Source: Armatimonadota bacterium | GTDB lineage: Bacteria > Armatimonadota > Zipacnadia > UBA1398 > JAKPQA01 | Length of the DNA: 64,000 nt | Direction: 5' to 3' | Assembly: GCA_029547025.1 (NCBI GenBank) | Contig: JAKPQA010000126.1 | Span: forward strand, 1-64,000 | Shown here: one piece after another, positions 1 through 9,187 of the stretch | Position numbering within the stretch: position 1 is the first letter of the stretch | Layout: the number at the start of each line of letters is the position of its first letter | Position numbers and translations under genes: made by a program | Notes under the pieces: model-generated | What the model saw: only the letters and a program-made list of their open reading frames with translations | What the model was told of the DNA's origin: nothing | Database searches by the model: none

Positions 1-40
1 GCCCCAACGAGAGCTCGCGCACCGCTGGAGGGTCTGGGCC

Positions 41-80
41 GGACAGGGTCCCACCGGCCTTCGACCGGTCCTCCCTGTTC
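41..80 (-). terminator. GC-rich hairpin after the ABC permease gene (possible terminator)
   Basis: Two nested inverted repeats form one stem: an outer 8-bp arm (41-48 with 73-80, one G-U pair) and an inner CCGG/CCGG arm (54-57 with 65-68). It lies about 54 nt after the stop of the ABC permease gene on the minus strand. There is no T-run, so it is not a classical intrinsic terminator. The rest of 1-133 shows no convincing gene. Confidence 0.35.
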
Positions 81-133
81 GGCCCCTCCGAGAAGCCTCT
101 GCGGGGCAGATGCGGCGGCGGAAGGCGCTGCCC

Positions 134-982
134 TCAGTACCGCCAGCGCGTGAGGATATGCTCGCGCGCGAAGATCCTTGCGGTGAGCCGGATGCCGACG
201 ACGCAGATGGCGGCGATGACGACGGACGCCTGCAGCATATTCGCGGGAGTGAGGTCGTACTTCCCTGTAAGCTGCCCGGCACCAATGAGAACGAGCGGCA
301 CTACGCCGACGGCCACAATCTGCTGGGCCGCGCGCACGTCGTTGACGCGCGACGAGATGGCCATGCACAGCAGAGCGGTGAGGATGGACGCCAGTGGGCC
401 CAGGACGAGCAGACCCACGAGCCAACGCTCGTCGGGCAGGCGGAGGTCGAGGCCCGCCCTCGACATGTGGTAGTTGGCGATGAGACAAGCGCCCAGTCCG
501 GACAGCCAGTGCAGGCCCCAGGCCGGAAGCACTCCCGCCAGTCCCTTGCCCAGCAGAAGCTGGCACGTCGAGACGGGCGAGGCCAGCAGCGGCTCGAGTG
601 TACCCTCGCTCTTCTCGCCAATGATGCTGTAGGCCAGGATGACCGAAGGCACCATCATGGGGACCGTCATCATGAGGACCATCCAGTACGTGAGCATCCG
701 ACTGAGCATGTCGCGGCCCTTGGCTGCCTCGGCCGCCATGCGGGCCTGTTGCTCGGTCTGCCCAGCAGCGGCGGCGCCATCGGCGCCCTCCTGGGCCTGC
801 GTCGCTCCCGTCACACTGCCCGCCTCGGCGGCATCACGCGCCTTGGCGACTTCCCCGCACAGAGGCCCGAGCGTGAACCAGAGCGTGAGGAGGAACAGGG
901 TGGGCGTGACAGCCATGGTGTATAGCACCAGTTTGGTGCGGCGGATCTCCTGTAGCTCTTTGCGGATCACGGCCCAGATCAT
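134..982 (-). CDS. ABC-2 type transporter permease
   Basis: Membrane half of an ABC exporter (282 aa). One N-terminal membrane segment (about residues 18-38) is followed by an Ala/Gln-rich external loop and then about five more segments. The motif IGEKSEGTLEPLLASPVS after the second hydrophobic stretch is typical of NatB/ABC-2 permeases. I chose the ATG at 980-982, which overlaps the ATPase stop as ATGA, over an upstream in-frame extension that would lie inside the ATPase gene; the coupling implies one transcript with the ATPase. Known for the family: export of ions, drugs or glycolipids. The substrate cannot be told here. Confidence 0.88.
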   Translation of the reverse strand: MIWAVIRKELQEIRRTKLVLYTMAVTPTLFLLTLWFTLGPLCGEVAKARDAAEAGSVTGATQAQEGADGAAAAGQTEQQARMAAEAAKGRDMLSRMLTYWMVLMMTVPMMVPSVILAYSIIGEKSEGTLEPLLASPVSTCQLLLGKGLAGVLPAWGLHWLSGLGACLIANYHMSRAGLDLRLPDERWLVGLLVLGPLASILTALLCMAISSRVNDVRAAQQIVAVGVVPLVLIGAGQLTGKYDLTPANMLQASVVIAAICVVGIRLTARIFAREHILTRWRY

Positions 983-1902
983 TGCGTCGCCTCCTCTCGC
1001 ACCAGGTGCAGATAGGCCTCTTCGAGCGAGTGCCGCTCTTCCTCGACGAAGACCACCTGCGCTCCCGCCCGCACCAGCGCCGCAACGATGGCAGGGTTCT
1101 GCGCCGCCGGATCGGCCACGTTGGCGACAAGTACGCCCCCGTCGACCGAGACGCCATCCACGCCCGTCAGTCCACACACGGCATCGAGATAGGCGGCCGG
1201 GTCATCACCGGCCAGGCGGATGCGGACCCGCGGGGCAGACCCGCGCGATAGGTTGGCAGGCGTGTCGACGGCGATGAGCCGCTGCTTGAGCACGCCCACG
1301 ACGTCGCAGATGCGCTCGGCCTCGGCCAGGTTGTGGGTGCACAGGAACACCGTGCGATGGTCGGCCTTGAGTGTCACCAGGAAGTCCCTCATGAGAGCAG
1401 CCGACTCGGGATCGAGGCCGCTCGTGGGCTCGTCCAGGAACAGCACGCTCGGCTCGTGCACCAGCGCCCGGGCGATGGCCACCTTCTGCTTCATGCCCTT
1501 CGAGAGGGCGCCGCACAGGGTGTTCACGCTGGCCGACATCTCGACCAGATTGAGGTAGTCCTTGATGCGACGGCTCAGGGTCGGGCCGCGCAGACCGTGA
1601 AGGCGCCCGTGGTACTCGAGGTTCTGCCGCACGGTCAGCTTGCTGTAGAGTCCGGGCGACTCGGTAAGCACGCCGACGTGCCGGCGGATCTGGTCATTGC
1701 CCGGGCCGACACGATGGCCCGCAACCGTGGCATCACCGCTCGTCGGCGCGATGAGGCCGACCAGCATCCGAACCGTGGTGGTCTTTCCCGCACCATTCGG
1801 GCCGAGCAGCCCGAAAACCGTGCCCGAATCCACGTGAAGGGTAACGCCGTCGACTGCCGTGTGTTGGCCGAACCTCCGGGTGAGACCCGTTGCCTGAACC
1901 AT
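979..1902 (-). CDS. ABC transporter ATP-binding protein
   Basis: Nucleotide-binding subunit (307 aa) of the exporter formed with the downstream permease. Walker A reads GPNGAGKTT near residue 40, the signature region is ALSKGMKQKVAIAR, and Walker B is VLFLDEPTSGLDPES, followed by an H-loop THN. The C-terminal 80 residues match the accessory domain common in NatA-type ATPases. The ATG at 1900-1902 is preceded by AGGAGG and begins the expected first strand (VQATGLTRRFG). The gene overlaps the permease by 4 nt. It is divergent from the UROD-like gene at 2055, so its promoter should lie in 1903-2054. Confidence 0.92.
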   Translation of the reverse strand: MVQATGLTRRFGQHTAVDGVTLHVDSGTVFGLLGPNGAGKTTTVRMLVGLIAPTSGDATVAGHRVGPGNDQIRRHVGVLTESPGLYSKLTVRQNLEYHGRLHGLRGPTLSRRIKDYLNLVEMSASVNTLCGALSKGMKQKVAIARALVHEPSVLFLDEPTSGLDPESAALMRDFLVTLKADHRTVFLCTHNLAEAERICDVVGVLKQRLIAVDTPANLSRGSAPRVRIRLAGDDPAAYLDAVCGLTGVDGVSVDGGVLVANVADPAAQNPAIVAALVRAGAQVVFVEEERHSLEEAYLHLVREEATQ

Positions 1903-2054
1903 CGCACCACTGCTCCTCCTGGGCGTCACTTCCTCTGCAGACGATGACACAAGGCACAAGTCGCGCGCAACTTCGGCCGAGGTGGCCGCGGCGGCGTGGC
2001 GGAAGACGACGGCGCCCGACTTGGGGCACTGACTACGAGAGCGGCGGGATACTT

Positions 2055-3149
2055 ATGTCGACGAACGACGCGAGCGCCGGTGGCGCCTCCCTGGAGTTCA
2101 AGCCTGACCTGGCGGAAGCCACGCGACACTGGCTCGCCTTCTGGGCGCAGGACATCATCGACCGGCCCTGCTGCTGCATCCGGTCGCCGAGAGCCGGGGG
2201 CTCCGTACCTCCGGGCCCACCGTACCTCGCCGGAGCCCAGGATGACTTCGGACCCGTCATCGAGCAGATTCTCGACCACTTTGGCGCCACGTACTTCGCC
2301 GGGGATGCGATTCCGGCCTACACCCCGAGCTTCGGCCCGGACCAGATGGCCGCGTGGGTGGGTGCCGAGCTCGACTTCTCCGCCGACGGGTTTGGGACGA
2401 GCTGGGTGAAGCCGTTGGTCGAGGATTGGGAGGCAGCCCTGCCCCTGGCCATCGATACCGCGAGCCACTGGTGGCGGCGCATGCTTGCCTTTCTTCGGGC
2501 GCTGTCCGAGGCGCTGCGCGGCAAGATGATCATCTCGCACCTCGACCTGCACAGCAACATGGACCTGCTGAGCGCACTACGCCTTCCGGCAAGACTGTGT
2601 ATGGACATGGTGGATTGCCCGGAGACCGTCGACCGCGCGATGGCGAGCGCACGAGCCCTATACGCCCCGATCTACGAAGCCCTCTACGAGGCAGGAGCCA
2701 TGCACGAGCACGGCACCACGGGGTGGGTGCCGGCCTATCACCCGGTTCGGACGAACACCATCCAGTGCGACTTCGCCGCACTCATCGGGCCGGCGCACTT
2801 CCGCCGATGGGTATTGCCGGCACTCGAGGAAGAGGCGGCCTACCTGGGCCATTGCGTGTTCCATCTCGACGGCCCCGAGTGTCTGGTGCACCTCAACGAC
2901 CTGTGCGCTGTGCCCGGCATCGACTGCATCCAGTGGGTCCACGGCGCGCGGAACAAGCCCTTCATCGAGTGGATGGACCTGCTGAAGGACATCCAGGCGA
3001 AGGGGACCAGTGTGTGGGTGCCATGCGGGGTCGATGACATCCGCGTCTTCCACCGGGAGCTTCAACCGAACCTGGTCTTCTACGACTGCTGGGCACCGAC
3101 ACAGAAGCAGGCGGACGAGACACTGGCTTGGCTTATATCGACCACCTAA
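2055..3149 (+). CDS. Uroporphyrinogen decarboxylase-like (URO-D/MtaA superfamily) protein
   Basis: 364-aa TIM-barrel protein of the URO-D superfamily, which in this kind of organism is usually a corrinoid-dependent methyltransferase-like protein rather than HemE. Characteristic stretches are the FHLDGPE strand (H270, D272) and the later WVHGAR. The H-x-C zinc ligand pair of MtaA-type enzymes is H-x-D here, unlike the paralogues at 27628 and 47513, so metal binding may differ. No corrinoid-binding protein is adjacent. ATG 2055 was chosen over a longer upstream extension because the conserved region begins shortly after it. The substrate is unknown. Confidence 0.75.
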   Translation: MSTNDASAGGASLEFKPDLAEATRHWLAFWAQDIIDRPCCCIRSPRAGGSVPPGPPYLAGAQDDFGPVIEQILDHFGATYFAGDAIPAYTPSFGPDQMAAWVGAELDFSADGFGTSWVKPLVEDWEAALPLAIDTASHWWRRMLAFLRALSEALRGKMIISHLDLHSNMDLLSALRLPARLCMDMVDCPETVDRAMASARALYAPIYEALYEAGAMHEHGTTGWVPAYHPVRTNTIQCDFAALIGPAHFRRWVLPALEEEAAYLGHCVFHLDGPECLVHLNDLCAVPGIDCIQWVHGARNKPFIEWMDLLKDIQAKGTSVWVPCGVDDIRVFHRELQPNLVFYDCWAPTQKQADETLAWLISTT

Positions 3150-3202
3150 TAACACTACTGCTTCGGGTCCGTGCTCGTCAGCAGCGCAAGCCAATTCGGG
3201 GT

Positions 3203-3231
3203 TTGGAAACCGGCGGAACGAGGTATATGTA
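3203..3231 (+). promoter_or_regulatory. Putative sigma70-type promoter upstream of the SGNH-like lipoprotein gene
   Basis: TTGGAA at 3203-3208 is followed after 17 nt by TATGTA at 3226-3231 (or TATATG at 3224 with 15 nt), an AT-rich spot in a GC-rich gap. It lies about 70 nt before the GTG start at 3302. Inferred from the consensus only. Confidence 0.3.
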
Positions 3232-3301
3232 ATTGGCACTTTGTGCCGGTCCGCCTTTGGGCGGGCGGTCCAGTGTTGACCCACCTAGGGAGAGTACCCC
3301 T

Positions 3302-4192
3302 GTGAGACTGCTCATCGCCACGCTGTTCACGACCGCAGGGCCCGTTCTGCTCATGGGCTGCTCGCGCAGTGACGCACAGAACACCACCGCAGCCGCGCCG
3401 GCCCCGCCGGTCACGACCGCTGCGGTGGCCGCCGCCGCGCCGGGGCCGGAACGCGATGGCGAGGCGATCGTGATCGACCACAACTGCCTCGACGTGGCCG
3501 CGATTCCCGATGAGTGGATCGAGGCAGCCAAGTCGAAGCTGCGCATCCACTACGCCCACACGTCGCATGGTGGGCAGATCATGTCCGGCCTGGCCGCTCT
3601 GGCTCAGACTGACCCGAAGTTCGCTTACAAGGCGGCGAACAGCTCCCTCCCCACCGGTGCTGGTGCGCTGTGCATCTTCGATGGGCAGGAGTCGGAGAGC
3701 TACATCACCCCCGAGCTCTACTGGGCGACCCCCGAGGGCCTGGCGGCCACTCAGGCCGTGCTGGACCACAACCCGTCCATCAACGTGTCCCTGTGGTCCT
3801 GGTGCTGCCAGCAGGACCACAACACGGCGGAGCAGACTCAGGCGTACCTCGATGCCATGGCCGGCCTTGAGGCGAAGAACCCCAAGGTGACCTTCGTCTA
3901 CATGACCGGCAACGCCCAGGGGCGCGACGGGGGCGGGCTCAACCGGCACCTGCGGAACGAGCAAATGCGCGAGTACTGCCGGGCGAACGGCAAGGTCCTC
4001 TATGACTTCGCCGACATCGAGTGCTGGTACGGGGGAGATGAGTGTACGGCGATGTTTGAGGGCAAGAGCTACCCCCATGAGCACACGCAGTTCGGCAAGG
4101 ATGAAGATAGCCACACGTCCAAGGAGAACTGTCTGAATAAGGGCAAAGCCTTCTGGTGGCTTGCGGCTCGCCTGGCGGGGTGGAAAGGGTAG
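3302..4192 (+). CDS. Secreted lipoprotein, SGNH-hydrolase-like, function unknown
   Basis: 296 aa. The GTG start gives a short signal peptide ending in the lipobox LLMGC, so Cys20 should be acylated. A low-complexity Ala/Thr/Pro linker follows. The folded part contains [10 protein letters not shown] (a Ser/His-bearing strand where SGNH enzymes carry block I), VYMTGN (compare block III) and a C-terminal [13 protein letters not shown] (Asp/His, compare block V). The SGNH assignment is inference; the usual GDS block is absent. Several Cys pairs ([14 protein letters not shown]) suggest disulfides outside the cytoplasm. It is monocistronic and convergent with the DUF2161 gene. Confidence 0.6.
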   Translation: MRLLIATLFTTAGPVLLMGCSRSDAQNTTAAAPAPPVTTAAVAAAAPGPERDGEAIVIDHNCLDVAAIPDEWIEAAKSKLRIHYAHTSHGGQIMSGLAALAQTDPKFAYKAANSSLPTGAGALCIFDGQESESYITPELYWATPEGLAATQAVLDHNPSINVSLWSWCCQQDHNTAEQTQAYLDAMAGLEAKNPKVTFVYMTGNAQGRDGGGLNRHLRNEQMREYCRANGKVLYDFADIECWYGGDECTAMFEGKSYPHEHTQFGKDEDSHTSKENCLNKGKAFWWLAARLAGWKG

Positions 4193-4206
4193 GACACCCG
4201 CGTCCG

Positions 4207-4950
4207 CTACGGTTCGGGCTCGCGGTCTCGCAGGGCCAGGCGGTAATGCTCCGCCGCGTGGGCGAACTCGACCAGCCCCGCGCGCCCCTCATCGGTGAGA
4301 GCGTACGTGGAGGGCGGCTTCAGCCGGAACCACTTCTCGATGCGCAAGCTGTTCTCGAGAGCGCTTCTTGTCTCGAGGCCCGTCCCCAGGCGGTGGAGCT
4401 GGCGGATGGTCAGCGGGCCGAAGCGCTCCAGGCAGCAGGCGATATGAATGGCCGTCTGGCGGTAGGAGTTCAGGAGCCTCCGCCGGACGCTGCCGCCCTC
4501 GTTGAAGTCACCGGCGCGGCGCTGGACCTCGCGCACCACGGCGCCGCGCCGCCCTCCTTGCTTCACCGAGTCCCAGATCCGCACCGGCTGCTCGACAGCG
4601 ACGCGCGAGGCCTTCCGGGCCCGAGGTGACACCAGCAGCAAACCCAGCTCCATGCGGCGAATGAGATACAGCCAATGCCCAGAGCGGCGGCGCCAAGCCG
4701 TCAGAGCCTTGGGGCGGGGGATGGCGAGGTAGACCTCGTCGGCGATCTCCTGCCGCTGCGCCGCCTGGGCCAGTGCCTCGGCGCTGAGCCGGAGCTTCAT
4801 CTCGACCACCACAAGCTTCCCATCTCTGGTGGCGGCGATGTCGCACTTCTTGACCTCGCCCTGCACGACGTAGCCTTGGTCGGCCAGGTAGTCGCGGACC
4901 GGGGCGTAGAGGTCGGTCTCGGCAAGGGTGGATGCGGTGGGAGCGGACAT
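4207..4950 (-). CDS. DUF2161-type protein with PD-(D/E)XK nuclease fold
   Basis: 247 aa. The N-terminal half holds the PD-(D/E)XK signature: CDIAATRDGKLVVVEMKLR supplies the Asp and the E-x-K pair (about residues 37-55). Next is a conserved helix (AAQRQEIADEVYLAIP), and the C-terminal half looks like a winged helix (PLTIRQLHRLG, ALTDEGRAGL). The family is known only as putative phosphodiesterases; a role in nucleic acid processing is inference. Start ATG 4948-4950 follows the HgdB-like gene by 10 nt and it may be cotranscribed. It is the last gene of the minus-strand run. Confidence 0.7.
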   Translation of the reverse strand: MSAPTASTLAETDLYAPVRDYLADQGYVVQGEVKKCDIAATRDGKLVVVEMKLRLSAEALAQAAQRQEIADEVYLAIPRPKALTAWRRRSGHWLYLIRRMELGLLLVSPRARKASRVAVEQPVRIWDSVKQGGRRGAVVREVQRRAGDFNEGGSVRRRLLNSYRQTAIHIACCLERFGPLTIRQLHRLGTGLETRSALENSLRIEKWFRLKPPSTYALTDEGRAGLVEFAHAAEHYRLALRDREPEP

Positions 4951-4960
4951 AGCCGGTAGC

Positions 4961-6106
4961 TTAGCCCGGAACAGGCGCTCTGGCCTCCAGCATCTCGAGG
5001 AAAGCCTGCACGCGCGTGTGCATCTGCTCGGTGTCCTCGGGCGTATAGTCCGTCTGCAGCTCGAGCATGGGCACGGACCGGGCCGCAAGCGCATCGCGCA
5101 CGGCCGTTGCCTCGAACTGGTAGAGGGCGCACAACCGCAGGTTGTGGTACACCACGCCGTCGGCCGAGTAGGCATCGACCAGCTCGCCGATGCGCGTCAG
5201 GCGGTCATCGTGTCGGCTGAAGCATGGGCACGTGGTGGGCAGGAGCGCCGTCTCGGCCACGGCCAGGAGCATCTCGGGCAGGTTCCACTCCTGCGGGATG
5301 ATCGGCACATAGAGCCTCTCACTACCGGAGCACATCTCATCGGCGACGACGTGAGCCCCCAGTGACTCGATCAGCTCGACGAGGCGGAGGTTCGGGTAGA
5401 TCAGAGGCGCGCCCGTCACGACGAGACGGGGTCCCGGCGCGGGCGCCGGAGCCGACTGCCGTTCCGAGGCCAGGGCACGCGCGTGGTGGGTCCAGCGTGC
5501 CACATCATCGGTGAAGCTCGCATTGGCCAGCAAGAGCGCCTCGAGGCCCGATAGGCGCGGAGGGTTCTCCTGGCGCAGTGCCAGGAGCTCGCGGTAGGCA
5601 TTCTGACGCGCGTTGATGAGGTCGATAGCTCCACGCAAGCCCTGCCGGGTGATGCGCTGCCCGGTCAGCTTCTCCAGCCGCTCGGCCAAGAGGCGAACCT
5701 GATCGAGCCAGCGACGCTCCGCCCCCTGGCCCTGCTTGTCGACGGGAAGCTCCATCACATGCACGGGGGCTTGGCCCTCGAGTACCTGCGGCAGCTTCTT
5801 CTTGGCATCGCACACGGCGGGAACAACGAGCAGGTCCAGGCGGCCGTGCGGCCCACCCGGACGCTGGAGCGTTCCCACCGTGGACTTGCACACGGGGCAG
5901 ATGTCGCGAGGGACCAGGGCCTCGCCCTCCAGCGCCGCCGAATGGTCGCCCGCGCAAATGCGGACGGGCACGGCGCCGGCCGCGATGATGAGGGCCTCGG
6001 GCACGAAGTTGCACATGGTGCCCACGACGGGACGCGAGCCCGTCTTGAGTTCTTCAGCGCGCTGAGCGGTCTCGAGGACCTCACGAAAGTAGTCAAGGGC
6101 AGGCAT
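4961..6106 (-). CDS. HgdB-like 2-hydroxyacyl-CoA dehydratase / double-cubane family protein
   Basis: 381 aa, resembling the D-component of 2-hydroxyglutaryl-CoA dehydratase and the related double-cubane cluster proteins. Candidate Fe-S ligands are C32 (MCNFVPEAL), C51, C70/C73 (DICPVCKS), C99 (VCDAKKK), then MCSGSE and TCPCFSRHDD near the C-terminus. The ATP-dependent activator HgdC normally needed is not in the window. The gene starts 3 nt after the NapH-type ferredoxin stop, which suggests that protein or a partner supplies electrons (inference). The natural substrate is unknown. Confidence 0.72.
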   Translation of the reverse strand: MPALDYFREVLETAQRAEELKTGSRPVVGTMCNFVPEALIIAAGAVPVRICAGDHSAALEGEALVPRDICPVCKSTVGTLQRPGGPHGRLDLLVVPAVCDAKKKLPQVLEGQAPVHVMELPVDKQGQGAERRWLDQVRLLAERLEKLTGQRITRQGLRGAIDLINARQNAYRELLALRQENPPRLSGLEALLLANASFTDDVARWTHHARALASERQSAPAPAPGPRLVVTGAPLIYPNLRLVELIESLGAHVVADEMCSGSERLYVPIIPQEWNLPEMLLAVAETALLPTTCPCFSRHDDRLTRIGELVDAYSADGVVYHNLRLCALYQFEATAVRDALAARSVPMLELQTDYTPEDTEQMHTRVQAFLEMLEARAPVPG

Positions 6107-6109
6107 GGG

Positions 6110-7108
6110 CTACGACTCCACTATCGATCGGCCGGCGAGGCACATCGAGAGGCAACCTTCCTCGGGGCAGCTCTCCACACACCGGCCACACAAGGTGCAC
6201 TGCGTGTCCGTGACGATCGGGTTGGTGCGGTCACGGTAGACGCGCTGGACTTCGACGGGACACACTCGACGACAGGTACCACAAGACGTGCACTTGCCGG
6301 CCTGCTTCTCGAGCGTCACCAGCCCGCCGCGATTGAAGTACGAGAGCAAGGCACCGACGGCGCAGAAACGGCACCAGAGCCGTGGCACCATGAAGCCCAG
6401 GGCGAACACACCCAGACAGAACCACCCGAGGAAAGTCAGGGTGGTGGTGATCCCGTTCGTGAAGTCGGTCCAGCACGGATTGACACCCCCAAGGGGTGGG
6501 TACACCAGGCGCGACGGGCAGAGCTGGCAGTAGATCAGGAACAGCGCGTCGTTGACGCCAGTGCGGCCGAACAGCGGCAGGGTGATCAGCGCGGAGATGG
6601 CCAGCGAGAGCCAGAGCAGCACGTGCCGCAACACACGGAAGAAGCGGTCCCATCCTTGCGCCAGGTGCCATGGCCCGGCGCCAAACTGGCGGCGAATCCA
6701 GCCCATGGCATCCTGCATGGCCCCAAGGGGACAGGCCCAGCCGCACCACATCCGCGCGAAGAGGAATGACAGAACCGCCAGGAAAGCCAGGTGAGGGAGC
6801 AGGAGCTTGATGGAGGTCTTCCAGGTAATGTTCTCGGACAGGACGTGCAACGAACAAGACTTGAACGTGCCGCCCTGGGCGATGAACCGGCAGGCCAACA
6901 CGGGCAGGTACATGTCGATGACGCACTCCTTACCGGACACCCAAAGGATGCGGTCCCTCGGGTACTGCGACGTACGGGGAGTGCCCGGCTCAATCGAGGG
7001 GATGGGCGCCTCGAGCGGATGAGGGAAGATGAATGCGCCATAGAGCAGCAAGATGAAGAACGCCAGTTGGACGAGGCGGCGGACCAGCGTGACCTTGCGC
7101 GGCTTCAC
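6110..7108 (-). CDS. NapH/CcoG-type membrane polyferredoxin
   Basis: 332 aa with about five membrane segments. Two membrane-proximal Cys motifs, MWCGWACPLGA and RLWCRFCAVGAL, are the NapH/NosR signature. The C-terminus carries two [4Fe-4S] motifs, CTSCGTCRRVCPVEV and CTLCGRCVESCPEEGC. In the family such proteins pass electrons across or along the membrane. The GTG at 7106-7108 overlaps the upstream stop as GTGA and has GGAG 8 nt before it; a GTG at 7147 is possible but has no clear ribosome site. It is coupled to the HgdB-like gene downstream and is probably part of a redox module. Confidence 0.85.
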   Translation of the reverse strand: MKPRKVTLVRRLVQLAFFILLLYGAFIFPHPLEAPIPSIEPGTPRTSQYPRDRILWVSGKECVIDMYLPVLACRFIAQGGTFKSCSLHVLSENITWKTSIKLLLPHLAFLAVLSFLFARMWCGWACPLGAMQDAMGWIRRQFGAGPWHLAQGWDRFFRVLRHVLLWLSLAISALITLPLFGRTGVNDALFLIYCQLCPSRLVYPPLGGVNPCWTDFTNGITTTLTFLGWFCLGVFALGFMVPRLWCRFCAVGALLSYFNRGGLVTLEKQAGKCTSCGTCRRVCPVEVQRVYRDRTNPIVTDTQCTLCGRCVESCPEEGCLSMCLAGRSIVES

Positions 7109-8478
7109 GGCACCCGCTCCAAGAGACTCTGGACCATGGCACGGCACTGGGCCTCATCGACGGCGTCGAACGCCGCGACCACCCAGGCACCCGGGACCGA
7201 CTCCTTGGTAGCCGCGCCGGCCCAACGCCCCTGATCCCAGACGCCCACCCTCATGCCTTCAGTCGGAGCCACATCGGGTAGAACGACCTTCAGCAGACCC
7301 GCCAAGCCCGCCTCGGCCCGCGCACGGTCGGGGTACCGCACAGCCAGAGCCACCGGCCCTTCCTTGTCCGGCGGCAGTTTGGCCAGCACGCAGTCCGTGT
7401 CGGCATCCAGACCCAACAGGTTGTTGGTTGAGAGGTAGAACAGCGGGATCAAGTCCTTGTGCATGTGAAAGTAGTACCGCCGTGCGGGCTGGGGATCGAG
7501 ATCGGCGAAGACGTTGAGCATTGAGGGCTCGGGGCCGTTCACGCCGATGGTGTGGCTGATGGCTTCCGCGACCTCGAGCGCGGCGTCTCCCGCGCCCTCG
7601 CCCATCCATTCGGCCATGATCCGGCAGAAGTAGGGCCCCTGCCAGAACGTCACCTGCGGGCCCGTCGAGAATCCCCACCCGCCCACGTAGGCCGGCTCCT
7701 TGCCCTGGAACGCGCTCTGGACACCGTAGGCGTCGGCCGAGGTCGCTTGCTGGTACACGTCGGCGAGAACGGTACGGTCGCCCTTCTGGTACCGGCCCCG
7801 GTAGAAACGGACGAAATGGTAACGGATGTACTGATCGGCGGCGCCATCGATGGGGTCGTAGACTGTCTCCCTATCGTAGCCTTTGGCCGGCTCCGGGAGG
7901 CTCCAGTCGCCCGCCGTCTTCGGGTACACCAGCTCGGCTGCCGACCGCATCAGGCACGCAGCCTCCTGCGCCGCGGGCTGGTTAGCCGAAGCAGCGACGG
8001 CCACCCACGGCTGCCCATCGCGCTCGAACCGCGCGGCGCAGACGGCGCGGCCGTCGACGAAGGACTCAGCCCAAGTGCCTCCAGGACCGACCTCCTCGCC
8101 CACCAGATCGCCGACTGACTTCACCCAGGCCTTCTCCTGCGCCTCGGCAGTCCGGTACCGCCACGCAGCGAGCTCGACCTCGGACCCGAGGCACTCCCCC
8201 TGAGCCGAGAATCCCCGCGCCTGAGCGTCGGCGCCGATCCAGGCCACCCCAAGCTCGCCGACCTTGGACGCACTGAGTTGGCGCACCTGGGTCGGGCTGA
8301 GCGCTTCGGGAAACGGCATGTCCTGTCCGTCGCCCCGCACAGCCGCGGCAGCTCCCCGGGCGGCGAGAGGTCCCGGGTCCGCCGCCATGGAGCGGCGGCA
8401 GCACACGGAGGTGGCCAGGCAGACAGCGAGCATCACCACCGCGGTCGTGCGCAACGCCCAGCATCTGCAATTGCTCAT
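7105..8478 (-). CDS. Secreted protein of unknown function, DUF6599-like
   Basis: 457 aa with a signal peptide (hydrophobic residues 11-25, Ala-rich cleavage region near 32). The body has two similar halves, one ending near YDPIDGAADQYIRYHF and one near RRYYFHMHKDLIPLFYLS. I associate these with the DUF6599 family, from memory. No catalytic motif was recognised. It sits 4 nt after the DsbD/TauE-like gene and overlaps the polyferredoxin start, so it probably acts with them on the outer face of the membrane. Confidence 0.65.
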   Translation of the reverse strand: MSNCRCWALRTTAVVMLAVCLATSVCCRRSMAADPGPLAARGAAAAVRGDGQDMPFPEALSPTQVRQLSASKVGELGVAWIGADAQARGFSAQGECLGSEVELAAWRYRTAEAQEKAWVKSVGDLVGEEVGPGGTWAESFVDGRAVCAARFERDGQPWVAVAASANQPAAQEAACLMRSAAELVYPKTAGDWSLPEPAKGYDRETVYDPIDGAADQYIRYHFVRFYRGRYQKGDRTVLADVYQQATSADAYGVQSAFQGKEPAYVGGWGFSTGPQVTFWQGPYFCRIMAEWMGEGAGDAALEVAEAISHTIGVNGPEPSMLNVFADLDPQPARRYYFHMHKDLIPLFYLSTNNLLGLDADTDCVLAKLPPDKEGPVALAVRYPDRARAEAGLAGLLKVVLPDVAPTEGMRVGVWDQGRWAGAATKESVPGAWVVAAFDAVDEAQCRAMVQSLLERVP

Positions 8479-8482
8479 TCGA

Positions 8483-9187
8483 TCACCTCGCTGAACCCAG
8501 CAGTGCCGCCGCGCGGGCGACGAACCACATGCCGATGAACACGGCGGCGAACCTCGCGATACTGGCCACCACCCGGGGCGCCTTCGGATGCCCCAGCCAC
8601 GCCAGGGGCAGCGTCACCGCCGCCGTGCCAACCGCAAACGCCGCGATGAAAGCAGAGGCCTGGCCAGCATGCCCGCCGGCCAAAGTCGCGGCCGCAGTCA
8701 GCAGGGGGGGGCACGGGCTGAGCCCAACCAGCATCCCTGCGGCAGCCGGGAATCGCCTCAGAAGCTCCGTAAAGCCCCGGAGCTTACAGAAGCGTGCTCC
8801 GGGGATGTTCGCATGCACCGCATAGGCCAGCATCAGGCCGCCGAGCACAAGCAACGATACGGCCGAGGCCCCACGAACCCACGAGGCGTCCGGCAGGCGA
8901 GCCCCCAATGCCAGTGCCGTGCCGAGCACCAGGCAGTAGCCCAGGAGCCTGCCACCGCTGAACACCAGCGCGGCGCCGACGCCGTCCCTTGGCCGGTCCG
9001 TGTGGGTCGCCATGTAGGGTGCCAGAACTGGGAGACACGAACTGAGACATCCCAGAGCCATCGACAGGCCCAGTGCCGCTCCCTGCAGGGCCCCGAGCGA
9101 TGCGTTGGGATCCGGGCCGCTAGGGATGCGACTGCCTCCGCCATCGACAGGCCAGCGCGCCGAGAACGGCCGCCAGCGGCAAGGCAC
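8483..9187 (-). CDS. DsbD/TauE-SafE-like membrane protein
   Basis: About 234 aa and six membrane segments. The first helix carries CLSSCLPVLAPY and a later one GLSPCPPLLTA, the paired Cys-Pro motifs of the cytochrome c biogenesis CcdA/DsbD-2 family, often named sulfite exporter TauE/SafE. A role in moving reducing power or sulfur species across the membrane fits its redox neighbours but is inference. The start is uncertain: GTG 9185-9187 overlaps the upstream HEAT gene by 68 nt, and I saw no better in-frame start before the first helix. A run of eight G (8704-8711) lies inside the gene. Confidence 0.75.
   Translation of the reverse strand: MPCRWRPFSARWPVDGGGSRIPSGPDPNASLGALQGAALGLSMALGCLSSCLPVLAPYMATHTDRPRDGVGAALVFSGGRLLGYCLVLGTALALGARLPDASWVRGASAVSLLVLGGLMLAYAVHANIPGARFCKLRGFTELLRRFPAAAGMLVGLSPCPPLLTAAATLAGGHAGQASAFIAAFAVGTAAVTLPLAWLGHPKAPRVVASIARFAAVFIGMWFVARAAALLGSAR

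Noticed and set aside
2048-2053. GATACT as a -10 box directly before the UROD-like ATG
   Set aside because: No -35 at a workable distance and the box touches the start codon.
8704-8711. Run of eight G as a phase-variation tract
   Set aside because: It encodes the conserved Pro-Pro after SPC in the DsbD/TauE motif and the frame is intact, so it is more likely ordinary coding.
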